The notes beneath the pieces are model-generated. The model was not told where the DNA came from and made no database searches. It saw nothing but the letters and a program-made list of their open reading frames with translations. From IMG/VR virus record IMGVR_UViG_3300045110_000144, positions 1 through 24,667 of that record: DNA of 24,667 nt; one strand, written 5' to 3'. This document shows positions 5,542-13,204 of the stretch, piece after piece. Positions within the stretch are counted from its first letter, which is position 1. Each line of letters opens with the position of its first letter. The stretch is from a virus. The translations under genes were made by a program, and so were the position numbers.

Positions 5542-8202
5542 ATGCTGCGCAACCTGCTTTATGCAGGTCTTGGCGTTGTCCTCGTTGGCGCTACCGCCTG
5601 GGCCGGCGGCGGTACTGCGGTCCTCAACGCCGACGGTACGGTGACCTTCACTCCGGACGCCAACTTCAACGGCACGGCCAGCTTCACCTATACGGTGAGC
5701 GACGGCACGACGACGAGCCCGCCGGCAACGGTGACGGTCAACGTGGCGCCGGCACCGGTCAACCACGCGCCGGTGGCCAATGCCGACACCCTGGCAGCGA
5801 CCGAGAACACCCCGGTCACCTACACCGCAGCTCAGCTCCTCGACAACGACAGCGACAGCGACAGCGATACATTGACCATCGCCTCGGTGACCAGCGGTGG
5901 CGGCAGCAGTATCAACGACCAGACGCTGCGCTTCGGCCAGTTGACCAAGATCGGAGCCGGCGAGGCGGCACTTGTCGGGGCTGAGGTGAACCAGGTCAGT
6001 TGCACCGGCAGCGCCGATTTCACATGGACGGTCAGCTCGCATGCCGCCGTGGTTGCCCCGGCCGCTGCGCTCGGGGCCGGCCCCTACGTCTACAATTGCT
6101 CGTTCAACGACGGCGCTGATACCGCCGTCGTCACGATCGACATTGACGCCAATGCCTACGATGTCACGACCTTCGCGCAGATGACGGCGGCGACAGCCGA
6201 GCAACTGACCAGCGCAAACGCCATCATCTACTACATCCGGCCGGATGCGAGGCTGGCCCCGTGGGATAACAATGCCTTCGCGAAGAACGGCAACACCCAC
6301 ACCGGCCTGTGGACGATCACCAGCCGCGACTTCGCGCATCCCGGCGTCATGGAGGCGTACAACACCGGCGGGGCGGCGACGACGAGCAACATTTACAACA
6401 GGTGGATCAAGTTCGATCACGTCGTGTTCGATGGCTCGCGCTACGATCGCCTCGGTGGCTTCGGCACTGCCAAGGCGCTGCTCCGCATGTCGACGGCCCA
6501 GACCGGGCCGGTAACAATTAGCAACAGCGAGTTCTTCGGCAAGAGCTTCGCGCTTTGCGGCCCCGGCCAGAATTACTACGGGGCGATTAACTCGAGCGGC
6601 TTCACCCAGACCGACAATATCGTCTTCAGCAACAACATCATCCACGACATCAAGGCCGGCGTGGTCGGGCCGCACAACAATCACGGGTCGGCTGGCACCT
6701 TCACGATGTCAGGCAACCACATCTACAACATGACCGGCGACGGGATTAAGTTCTCGGGGGACGCGCCGGACGGCACCATTGTCGAGGACAATATCGTCGA
6801 CAGTCCCGCCGTCGACGCTTGGCAGATTACGCTCGACGGAGCGACCGGCGGAGCCAATGCCAAGCAGACCCATAGCGGGGCGCTGAGTGGCAGCGCCGAT
6901 GGCCAGAAGGCGCTCTTTTACACGCAGATCACGCCGCTCGACACGATCGGTGCCGGGGGCGGTGCCGACGAGGTGTTTTTTACGAATGGGGGCCTCACGG
7001 TCAAACGCATCGCTAATGGCCACGTCGTGGTTACGGCGCTCGACACCGACGGCGCGACCGCCATATCGATGGAGAGCACCAACCAACTGCTCACCGAGCT
7101 GCGCAACGACATTCTGGTCAGCATTGATACCGCCGGCACCAGCCGCCTTTACCTGTGGACCGAAGGCGCCGACTGTACCGGGGCGTGGACGGCGGCGGCG
7201 AGCCAGACGGCGGCAGGCCAGACGCTCGATCTGACCGGCACCAGCATCATCGGCGACCCCTCCACCGACAGCCACGAATGGAAAACCAACCGCGTCGCCT
7301 TCTGGCAGGGGGTTGCGCCCGACATCACCAGCGACGCGGTGCGCGCCAACTTCGTCCAGACGACGCAGAGCTACACGGCGGATCCGTCATGGCCCGGCAT
7401 GATGGCCGACCCGGCTCTGTCGGTGGCCGCCTACGGTAGCCCCATCGTCGACTTCTACGGCGACCTCAACACCATCTGGCGGGCCGGCATTAACCAGGGA
7501 ACTGGCGGTAACTTCGTCGATACTGGCGTGTTCGACAGGGTCCACGGCGACTTGATGCAGAACATCCCAGGGACCGGGTTTGCAGTGCATGGCTGGCAAA
7601 TCCGGCGCAACCTTCTCTTCTCCGGTCGGAGCGACGTGCTGCGCGCCAACGACCGCTTCAACAGCCACGAGTTCCAGGGGATTTTCTTCGAGGATATCGC
7701 CGACGCCAATTACACCGACATGGTCATCGAGAAAAACCTGATCGTCGAGGCGGGCTCGCTGCAGGGTGTCAGCCTGTTCAATGGGATAACCTCGTCTCTC
7801 CTGAACAATACCGCGGTCCAGGTGCCGACCTGGGTGCCGGTGCCGTCGAGCTTCATTCCGACGATCAGCGTTGACGTTAATTTTACACCTCTGGCGCCGA
7901 TGCACGGCAACAACGTCGCCAACAACGTCAGCAAGAGCAACACCGCGCTGTGTGCCACTGCCGGCCATACGGCGGCGCAATGCAGCCCGCCCGATGGCGG
8001 CCCCAGCGATACCGTCGTCAACAACACCGACACGACGCCGGCTACGGTGGGCACAAAAGCCTATTCCAGCATCTTCGTTGGGCCGTTTGACGAGACCGTC
8101 GATACGCCGGCGGAAGCCCTGGCGGCTTTCAGCGCCAAGCCTGGCGGGGCGCTCGCCATCAATGGCTGGGGGTGCTGCACCGATGGAGCCTTCCGGCCCT
8201 GA
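5542..8202 (+). CDS. Secreted-looking Ig-like/beta-helix protein (adhesin or spike candidate)
   Basis: 886 aa with ATAGGAAA upstream of the ATG. Residues 1-21 look like a signal peptide or membrane anchor, with a hydrophobic core and an AWA-type cleavage site. Residues 22-118 hold cadherin/tandem-95-like Ig repeats: [15 protein letters not shown], then [18 protein letters not shown] and a DNDSDSDSD turn. The first repeat lacks its usual opening half. From about 280 to 430, short Asn-rich rungs ([44 protein letters not shown]) indicate a right-handed parallel beta-helix. Residues about 440-600 differ and may be a jelly-roll (LamG-like) insertion. Beta-helix rungs return from about 650 ([24 protein letters not shown]). 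Such helices occur in tailspikes, polysaccharide lyases and adhesins; no catalytic residues are assignable. A signal peptide is unusual for a virion protein. Confidence 0.8.
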   Translation: MLRNLLYAGLGVVLVGATAWAGGGTAVLNADGTVTFTPDANFNGTASFTYTVSDGTTTSPPATVTVNVAPAPVNHAPVANADTLAATENTPVTYTAAQLLDNDSDSDSDTLTIASVTSGGGSSINDQTLRFGQLTKIGAGEAALVGAEVNQVSCTGSADFTWTVSSHAAVVAPAAALGAGPYVYNCSFNDGADTAVVTIDIDANAYDVTTFAQMTAATAEQLTSANAIIYYIRPDARLAPWDNNAFAKNGNTHTGLWTITSRDFAHPGVMEAYNTGGAATTSNIYNRWIKFDHVVFDGSRYDRLGGFGTAKALLRMSTAQTGPVTISNSEFFGKSFALCGPGQNYYGAINSSGFTQTDNIVFSNNIIHDIKAGVVGPHNNHGSAGTFTMSGNHIYNMTGDGIKFSGDAPDGTIVEDNIVDSPAVDAWQITLDGATGGANAKQTHSGALSGSADGQKALFYTQITPLDTIGAGGGADEVFFTNGGLTVKRIANGHVVVTALDTDGATAISMESTNQLLTELRNDILVSIDTAGTSRLYLWTEGADCTGAWTAAASQTAAGQTLDLTGTSIIGDPSTDSHEWKTNRVAFWQGVAPDITSDAVRANFVQTTQSYTADPSWPGMMADPALSVAAYGSPIVDFYGDLNTIWRAGINQGTGGNFVDTGVFDRVHGDLMQNIPGTGFAVHGWQIRRNLLFSGRSDVLRANDRFNSHEFQGIFFEDIADANYTDMVIEKNLIVEAGSLQGVSLFNGITSSLLNNTAVQVPTWVPVPSSFIPTISVDVNFTPLAPMHGNNVANNVSKSNTALCATAGHTAAQCSPPDGGPSDTVVNNTDTTPATVGTKAYSSIFVGPFDETVDTPAEALAAFSAKPGGALAINGWGCCTDGAFRP

Positions 8203-8214
8203 AATAGCTTCGTA

Positions 8215-8249
8215 GACCGCACGATACGCGGTCGCGGCCGGGCCCGCGA
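8215..8249 (+). promoter_or_regulatory. Two overlapping hairpins after the beta-helix gene
   Basis: In the 128-bp gap 8203-8330, GACCGC (8215-8220) pairs with GCGGTC (8228-8233) around a 7-nt loop. TCGCGG (8232-8237) pairs with CCGCGA (8244-8249) around a 6-nt loop. The stems share two bases, so only one can form fully at a time. No T-tract follows. They may be an RNA processing or stability element or a Rho-type end. The rest of the gap shows only the AGAAAGGGA ribosome binding site at 8315-8323. Confidence 0.3.
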
Positions 8250-8330
8250 TACCACCCCGAAACGCCATGCTGCGCAGCTAACGCGCTCCGTGGCTACGTC
8301 AATCTCACGAAACGAGAAAGGGACGGCAAC

Positions 8331-9245
8331 ATGGCCGACACCGACGACCAAGCATTGTTTGAAGAGGCCCTATCGGGCGAGCCGGCGGCACCTGCCCCGG
8401 CTACCGACGAGATGGTCCTCACCGAGACGCCGACAGCGGAACCGCTGCCCGAAGGCGAACAGCCGCGCGATGAGCACGGCCGGTTTGCACCGAGGGCCGA
8501 CGGTACCGAGCAGCCCGCCGCGGAAGAAGAGCAGCCCGCCGAGCGGGAACGTGTCGTTCACACGGTCCCCATCAACGAGCTTCTCGCCGTTCGCGATCGG
8601 GCTCAGGCTGCCGAACGGGAACGCGACGAATACCGCCGACGAGTCGAAGAACGGGACAGACGCGAGCAACAGGCCGAACAGGCCCGGCGCCAGCAAGTCC
8701 CCGACATGCTTACCCAGCCGCAGCAGTATCACGCATGGGTCATGCAGCAGGTCCGTACCGAGCTGCAGCAGGAGCGCGAAGCGGCACGGGCGGGTATCGT
8801 CGATATCTCCATGCGCATGCAACATCGGCAGCATGGCGATACGTTCGTGCAGGCTTATCAGAGTCTGCAGAGCGAGTACCAGCGCGGCAACACCCAGCTG
8901 CGTAATTGGGTGGTCAACTCGCCCGACCCGGGCGAGGCGCTGATGACCTGGTGGGCAGATGTCTCGGCTCGGCAAGAGATCGGCAACGACTTTGCCGGCT
9001 TCAAACAACGTTACCGTGAGCAACTTAAGGCCGATCCGGCCTTTCAGAAGGAGCTCGCGGATTTCATTCGCGGCCGGCAGGCGCAAGCTGCGCAAGCCAA
9101 CCGCGGTGGCAATGGTGTCGTGCGTAACCGTCCCGGACTGCGCAGCATCCCGTCACTCACTCGAGCCACCGGCGCCGCCGATAGCGACGACCGCGCCGAG
9201 GAGAGCGAGGGGGGACTTCTCACTAGTGCGCTACGCCGGGGATAG
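8331..9245 (+). CDS. Scaffolding-like protein
   Basis: 304 aa, ATG at 8331 with AGAAAGGGA 7 nt upstream. The N-terminal 80 residues are acidic and low-complexity (Ala, Pro, Glu). Residues about 80-125 are extremely rich in Arg, Glu and Gln and should form a coiled coil. The middle is helical (TQPQQYHAWVMQQVRTEL, then a block around NWVVNSPDPGEALMTWWADV). The C-terminus is basic and Gly-rich. This layout, directly upstream of the major capsid gene, is what one expects of a capsid assembly scaffold, which guides shell assembly from inside the procapsid and is then lost. The identification rests on position and composition, not on a family signature. A minor internal head protein is the alternative. 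Confidence 0.7.
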   Translation: MADTDDQALFEEALSGEPAAPAPATDEMVLTETPTAEPLPEGEQPRDEHGRFAPRADGTEQPAAEEEQPAERERVVHTVPINELLAVRDRAQAAERERDEYRRRVEERDRREQQAEQARRQQVPDMLTQPQQYHAWVMQQVRTELQQEREAARAGIVDISMRMQHRQHGDTFVQAYQSLQSEYQRGNTQLRNWVVNSPDPGEALMTWWADVSARQEIGNDFAGFKQRYREQLKADPAFQKELADFIRGRQAQAAQANRGGNGVVRNRPGLRSIPSLTRATGAADSDDRAEESEGGLLTSALRRG

Positions 9246-9324
9246 CAGCCCGAGCTACGTCCGCGAGCCTCGCTCGCCGTCAATCCGATCCGCTAGGAAG
9301 TAAATCGTGAAGCAATAGCCGCGC

Positions 9325-9349
9325 GTGGCGCTCCGCCAAGGAACGCCAC
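9325..9349 (+). promoter_or_regulatory. Alternative hairpins around the capsid gene ribosome binding site
   Basis: The capsid ATG at 9351 has AAGGAA at 9338-9343. GTGGCG (9325-9330) can pair with CGCCAC (9344-9349), placing the ribosome binding site in the loop. The inner TGGCG (9326-9330) can instead pair with CGCCA (9334-9338) as a small hairpin just before the site. The two folds exclude each other. The remainder of the 105-bp gap (9246-9324) shows only a three-codon GTG-AAG-CAA reading frame preceded by AGGAAG, probably chance. Confidence 0.3.
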
Positions 9350-9350
9350 A

Positions 9351-10520
9351 ATGGCACTCACAACTATACAATCCAATAATAAGCTTGTTCAGTATCGCAA
9401 GGAGATCATCCGCGAATACGTCCGGGAGAACCTGTTCTCCCCGTACATGGGTGACGATCTCACCAGCATCATTCGTCTGCTCTACGACACCAAGAAGGGC
9501 GGCGAGCAGATCAATATCCCGATCGTTACCCGGCTCAACAGCCGCGGTAAGGGGCAGGGAACCCTGGTCGGCAACGAGGAGCGCATCGACAACTACGGCA
9601 TGCGCGTCTACGTCGACTGGGCAAGAAACGCTGTCAAAACGAACAAGGCAGAAGACCAGAAGGACAGCGCCGACGTCTTCGGTATTGCCAAGCCCCTGCT
9701 GAGTGATTGGGGCAAGGAGCTACAGCGCGACGAAATCATCGAAGCGCTGATGTCGATCCCGAGCGAGGCAGCCCCCGCAGGGCTTGGCTCGGACGAAGGC
9801 CAGCGCGTCAACGGCGTCCTCTATCAAAATGCCACGGCGGCGCAGAAGAACCAGTGGCAGACGGACAACTCCGACCGCATCCTGTACGGGGCAACTACCG
9901 CCAACCTGGTCGGCGGTAACCACGCCTCGGGCCTGACCAACGTCGACAACGCCGCCGACTTGTTCAACGCCAACGCTGTTGCGTTGATGAAGCTGTTGGC
10001 GAAGAAAGCCCAGCCGCGGATCAGGCCGTTCCAGCTCAAGGACGGCAGAGAGTACTTCGTCTGCTTCGCAGGCTCGCTGCCCTTCCGCGACTTTGCCGCG
10101 TCAATGCAGTCGGTTAACCAGAACGCGAGGCCACGCGAAAATCTCTCGGGCGTCGGCGGGGCACCAAACAACCTGATCTATCAAGATGGCGACGAGATGT
10201 ACCGCGGCGTCATCGTCCGGGAAGTGCCTGAGATTGATACCTACGTCGACGAGGTGTGGACGTCGCTGCTTACGGCAGGCGCCGGAGGCACGACGCGCGT
10301 CAACCCGGTGTTTCTCTGCGGACAAACGGCAGTCGCCATGCCCTACGGGCAAATGCCTCAGCCGACAGTGTTGGCCGAGGACGACTACGGGTTTGTCGAG
10401 GGAGCTGGCATCGAGATGTGCTACGGCGTCGCCAAGGTGGCTAAAAAGCATCCGATGGATGGTACCGCGCTCAAGCAGTGGGGCGTGGTGACGGGATTCT
10501 TCGCTTCGACAGCAACATAG
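9351..10520 (+). CDS. Major capsid protein, N4-gp56/DUF4043-like
   Basis: 389 aa, close to the usual length of this family. It makes the icosahedral shell and is expected to have the HK97 fold. Family features visible are the helical start (YRKEIIREYVRENLFSPYMG), the KGGEQINIPIVTRLNSRG segment near residues 49-66, then GNEERIDNYGMRVYVDWARN, and a long helix over PLLSDWGKELQRDEIIEAL. Further on come RPFQLKDGREYFVCFAG (near 225-240) and a C-terminal domain with GFVEGAGIEMCYGVAKVAKK. The scaffold-like gene precedes it, and a hairpin with a T-tract lies 15 nt after the stop, consistent with strong separate expression. Capsids in P22 itself belong to a different sequence family, so the head module is mosaic relative to P22. 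Confidence 0.92.
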   Translation: MALTTIQSNNKLVQYRKEIIREYVRENLFSPYMGDDLTSIIRLLYDTKKGGEQINIPIVTRLNSRGKGQGTLVGNEERIDNYGMRVYVDWARNAVKTNKAEDQKDSADVFGIAKPLLSDWGKELQRDEIIEALMSIPSEAAPAGLGSDEGQRVNGVLYQNATAAQKNQWQTDNSDRILYGATTANLVGGNHASGLTNVDNAADLFNANAVALMKLLAKKAQPRIRPFQLKDGREYFVCFAGSLPFRDFAASMQSVNQNARPRENLSGVGGAPNNLIYQDGDEMYRGVIVREVPEIDTYVDEVWTSLLTAGAGGTTRVNPVFLCGQTAVAMPYGQMPQPTVLAEDDYGFVEGAGIEMCYGVAKVAKKHPMDGTALKQWGVVTGFFASTAT

Positions 10521-10534
10521 CCTATCTATCTTAT

Positions 10535-10554
10535 GGCGAGGGCCCTCGTCTTTT
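10535..10554 (+). terminator. Intrinsic terminator after the capsid gene
   Basis: GGCGAG (10535-10540) pairs with CTCGTC (10545-10550), with one G-U pair, around a GGCC tetraloop, followed by TTTT (10551-10554). It lies 15 nt after the capsid stop. The central bases are also palindromic (CGAGGGCCCTCG). The stem is short but GC-rich and followed by Us, so it may be a partial terminator that lowers transcription of the downstream genes relative to the capsid gene. Confidence 0.6.
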
Positions 10555-10755
10555 GACCATCGTCCCGAAGCCCCCCAGCCGCGACGGGGGTTCCTCGCCA
10601 CCAGCTCTGAGCCTCCATTCAGCCGGAAGCTCATTGGCGCCGGGCGGCGCTTCATCTGCTCCATCAGTTGACCACCGCCGCCCGGTTGCTCCCGGTCGGA
10701 TCGCCTGGAGGGCGGTCCCGCGCTTCGCTCCTCACCAAAACGAAGGATCAATCCA
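10555..10755. other. Noncoding stretch downstream of capsid terminator
   Basis: I see no convincing gene on either strand here; the long minus-strand frame runs antisense into both flanking genes and looks random. It contains a CCCCC/GGGGG pair (10572-10576 and 10586-10590) and a GCGCC-GGGC-GGCGC hairpin (10637-10650). Just before the next ATG is a clear ribosome binding site, GAAGGA (10742-10747). TTGACC occurs near 10553 and 10668, but no matching -10 box is evident. In a genome this dense it may hold a promoter or processing site. Confidence 0.4.
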
Positions 10756-11118
10756 ATGCCTAGAACTGTGCCTGCCCGCGTTACCCATCCCCAGCACGTG
10801 CATTTTCTCTCCAAGGACTTTACTGCGCCGGCTACCGTTATTCTCGGCACGCTGCCGGCTGGCGCCACCCCGATCAGCGTCATCTTCGCGAACGATGTGG
10901 CGATCTCAGGTGGCACGCCGGTGGCCTCCGTGGGAACTGTTGCCGCGCCCACCTCTTACTTGGCCGCCGGCACGCTTACCGCGGGCGTCAACGCGCCCCA
11001 GGCAGTGATTGCCGGCATCGGCAGGCCGACCGCCGACACCACACTGCAAGTGGTCTTTACCGGCGGCGTGACGACCGGGTCAGGCCGCGTCCATCTGCAG
11101 TACATCCCGGTCGTATAG
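10756..11118 (+). CDS. Putative head decoration or minor structural protein
   Basis: 120 aa, ATG with GAAGGA 8 nt upstream. The composition is rich in Val, Ala, Thr, Gly and Ile with no helix-forming charged stretches, indicating a small all-beta domain. It starts MPRTVPARVTHPQHVHFLS and ends VHLQYIPVV, with alternating hydrophobic residues throughout. There is no signal peptide. Small beta proteins right after the major capsid gene are often capsid decoration or stabilisation proteins, but no family was recognised. Its stop overlaps the ribosome binding site of the next gene. Confidence 0.65.
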   Translation: MPRTVPARVTHPQHVHFLSKDFTAPATVILGTLPAGATPISVIFANDVAISGGTPVASVGTVAAPTSYLAAGTLTAGVNAPQAVIAGIGRPTADTTLQVVFTGGVTTGSGRVHLQYIPVV

Positions 11119-11123
11119 GAGGA
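11117..11123 (+). promoter_or_regulatory. Strong Shine-Dalgarno overlapping a stop codon
   Basis: AGGAGGA at 11117-11123 is a full-consensus ribosome binding site that shares bases with the TAG of the upstream gene (11116-11118) and lies 4 nt before the ATG at 11128. It fixes that start and couples the two genes. Confidence 0.75.
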
Positions 11124-11127
11124 TCCA

Positions 11128-11418
11128 ATGACCAAAGTGACCTATGTCGGCGGCCACGACGACGGCAATGCCGGCACCGTATCAATGGCCGGCATCGTCT
11201 TTCCGTTGAATAAGGCGGTCGACGTCAAAGACGCGCGTATGATTGAAAAGCTCAAGGGCAACCGGTTCTTCGACGTCGAGGGCGTCGACAAGCCGCCGGT
11301 CGCCGAGCGCCACAAGGCCGCCGCGCCGAGCGAATCCGACGCCGAACATGATGACGGCGACACCGATGATAGCGGCGTCCACTCGACTGCTTCGCGTAGC
11401 TCGCGCATGAGGCGGTAG
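11128..11418 (+). CDS. Small acidic-tailed hypothetical protein
   Basis: 96 aa, start fixed by an AGGAGGA site. The first 55 residues look like a small beta-rich domain (YVGGHDDGNAGTVSMAGIVF, then KAVDVKDARMIEKLKGNRFF), resembling the small head-region proteins that end with a hydrophobic-aromatic KLKGNxFF-type strand in many phages. The remainder is disordered with an acidic patch (DAEHDDGDTDD) and a short basic, Ser-rich tail. It lies between the decoration candidate and the gp4-like adaptor, so it may be a head-completion or accessory protein. Function not established. Confidence 0.6.
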   Translation: MTKVTYVGGHDDGNAGTVSMAGIVFPLNKAVDVKDARMIEKLKGNRFFDVEGVDKPPVAERHKAAAPSESDAEHDDGDTDDSGVHSTASRSSRMRR

Positions 11419-11420
11419 CG

Positions 11421-11768
11421 ATGACTACCAAAACCCGCGATCAGTTGATCACTGCGGTTTTGGGCAAGCTTCAGGTGCTTGCGGCCGGTCAGCCGCAGGC
11501 GCCTGAGGACGAAGCGCGCGTCAGCGATAACCTTGACGAGATCGTCGAGGCGCTCAACGAGCAGCACATCACTTACGTGCCCAACACCGACGCGATCCCT
11601 GGCGCTCTTTTCCAGGATCTCGCGGTGATGATCGCCTTTGCATTGATGGGGGATTTCTACGTGACGCAACTAGCCCCCGGTGTCGATCCGGCGCGTAGCC
11701 AATTGGCCTTGCGCACCATGCTCGCCGGCGAGCCCAGCCGGGCGATATTGGCCGCCGACTATTTCTGA
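11421..11768 (+). CDS. Head-to-tail adaptor, P22 gp4-like
   Basis: 115 aa, ATG 2 nt after the preceding stop. The product is almost entirely helical. It opens with TKTRDQLITAVLGKLQVLA, an arrangement like the N-terminus of P22 gp4 (a helix ending in a KLGV-type turn), followed by a second helix with acidic residues (VSDNLDEIVEALNEQ) and a third hydrophobic helix (LFQDLAVMIAFALMGDFY). Proteins of this type bind under the portal ring and extend the DNA channel. It is shorter than P22 gp4 (166 aa) and lacks the long tail. The gp10-like gene overlaps its stop by one base (TGATG), and the gp4-gp10 gene order matches the P22-type head-completion module. The identification is structural pattern plus context. 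Confidence 0.65.
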   Translation: MTTKTRDQLITAVLGKLQVLAAGQPQAPEDEARVSDNLDEIVEALNEQHITYVPNTDAIPGALFQDLAVMIAFALMGDFYVTQLAPGVDPARSQLALRTMLAGEPSRAILAADYF

Positions 11769-13195
11769 TGCCCGCGATCGTCTGGCCCACATCAACGTCA
11801 CCTGGCTATCGCGCTGTCGAGGGCGGCGGCCGCCTCGTGAACTGCTACGCCGCGCCGCTTACCGATGGCGCCCCGGCGCCGATCGTCATTCGCCGCACCA
11901 CCGGCTTGACGCGCTGGGTGACAACGGCGCAAACCGGCTACCGCGGTGGCTTCTATGACGGCGGCGCTTATGCTTATGCAGCCTTCAACGGGGTTTTGCG
12001 CAAGTTTGATAGCGCCGGTGTCGAGAGCGCAGTGGGCGCTCTGGCCGGCACCGATCCGTGCTTCTTTGCACGCAACCAGCGCACCCCGACACCCGATCAG
12101 CTCGTCGTCTGCAATGCCGGCACGTTTGCCTTTACGCCAACCACGATAACCCCGCTGGCAACCCCGACAGCGTTCAACAGTATCTGCTTTCTGGACGGAT
12201 ATTTTTTTGGGAGCGTTGGCGACGGTCGGGTTTATGCCAGCGGTATAAACGCGACGACCTGGAATACCAGCGACGTTATCCGCGCCGAAGCCAAGCCGGA
12301 CGGGGTCGTGCGCGTCATCGCTTTTTCGGGCGAGCTGTGGGTGTGTGGGGTTGACAATATCGAAGTGTGGGCGGCCGGCGGCAGCCCCAACCTAACCGGA
12401 TTTCCGCTGCGCAGAAGTACGGTTATCGACCGCGGTCTGATCAACAATACGGCTGTTTCAGGGTTTGAAGCGTCGTTTGAAAGCACCCTGGTGCTGGTCA
12501 GCAATGATAACACGGTGAGGCTGTTTGAAGGCTACACGCCGCGTGTCGTCAGCACACCCGATCTAAATCGCTTGCTCGACCGGGTTGCCGACAAAACGAC
12601 GATCAGCGCTTACTGCTATGTCAAATACGGTCTCAGCCGCATCATCGTCACGGCTCGCGGTCAATTCTCTTGGGTAATCGATCCACTGTCGCAAACCTGG
12701 TATGAGCGGCAGAGCTATCTCCGTAACGATTGTCGCTTTCAGGGCGAAACGTTCTATGCCTTCGGTAAATGGATCGGCGGCGATGTAATCAACACCGGCG
12801 ACCTGATTTTCCCCTCCGAAGAAACCCAGCGCGAGATCGATCAACCGCTCATCCTCGATGTGTCGAGCGCGGTCGGGCAGGGATTTCCGCAACGAGTCCA
12901 TGTTGCCCGCGCCGATTTCCAGTTCGTCACCGGGCAGGGCATCGTCAACGGCGAAGACCCGGTCGAGCGCAATCCGCAATGCGAAATCATGTGGTCCGAC
13001 GACGGCGGCAATACCTGGAGCACACCGCTTCTTCGGCGTCTGGGGGCGAGCGGCCAATACGGTGACATCACCATCAAGGTGCATGGGCTTGGCGTCAGCG
13101 GGGTCAAGGGCCGGCGCTGGCGCATCCGCATCAGCGATCCCGTTTACGCGGGGCTGTTAGCCGGCGACATGACGGTATCGCCCTACGCCAGTTAG
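11768..13195 (+). CDS. Packaged DNA stabilisation protein, P22 gp10-like
   Basis: 475 aa, almost the same length as P22 gp10 (472 aa). In P22 the hexameric gp10 sits below the gp4 ring and closes the portal channel. Matching features are an N-terminal VNCYAAPL-like segment and a repeating beta-propeller-like middle. The strongest match is RAEAKPDGVVRVIAFSGE followed by VCGVDNIEVW and an RSTVIDRGLINNTAV segment, parallel to gp10's RAESQPDG, VCFGSSTIEYF and QKGIAG. The C-terminal part has CEIMWSDDGGNTWS and RIRISDPVYAG. Cysteines are scattered with no metal-site spacing. The ATG overlaps the preceding stop. The stop itself overlaps the AGGAGAG site of the following ejection-protein gene. Confidence 0.88.
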   Translation: MPAIVWPTSTSPGYRAVEGGGRLVNCYAAPLTDGAPAPIVIRRTTGLTRWVTTAQTGYRGGFYDGGAYAYAAFNGVLRKFDSAGVESAVGALAGTDPCFFARNQRTPTPDQLVVCNAGTFAFTPTTITPLATPTAFNSICFLDGYFFGSVGDGRVYASGINATTWNTSDVIRAEAKPDGVVRVIAFSGELWVCGVDNIEVWAAGGSPNLTGFPLRRSTVIDRGLINNTAVSGFEASFESTLVLVSNDNTVRLFEGYTPRVVSTPDLNRLLDRVADKTTISAYCYVKYGLSRIIVTARGQFSWVIDPLSQTWYERQSYLRNDCRFQGETFYAFGKWIGGDVINTGDLIFPSEETQREIDQPLILDVSSAVGQGFPQRVHVARADFQFVTGQGIVNGEDPVERNPQCEIMWSDDGGNTWSTPLLRRLGASGQYGDITIKVHGLGVSGVKGRRWRIRISDPVYAGLLAGDMTVSPYAS

Positions 13196-13204
13196 GAGAG
13201 CGCA

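Noticed and set aside
4771-6684. 637-aa open frame on the minus strand
   Set aside because: It is antisense to paralogues B and C and to the beta-helix gene, has an Arg/Gly/Val/Asp-rich shadow composition, and its product shows no domain; it is an artefact of high GC.
8290-8943. 217-aa plus-strand frame overlapping the scaffold gene
   Set aside because: It is an Arg/Ser/Pro-rich shadow of the scaffold frame; the 8331 frame has the ribosome binding site and scaffold-like architecture.
10101-10952. 283-aa minus-strand frame spanning the gap after the capsid gene
   Set aside because: It overlaps the capsid gene and the following gene antisense and has no coherent domain; the gap is better described as noncoding.
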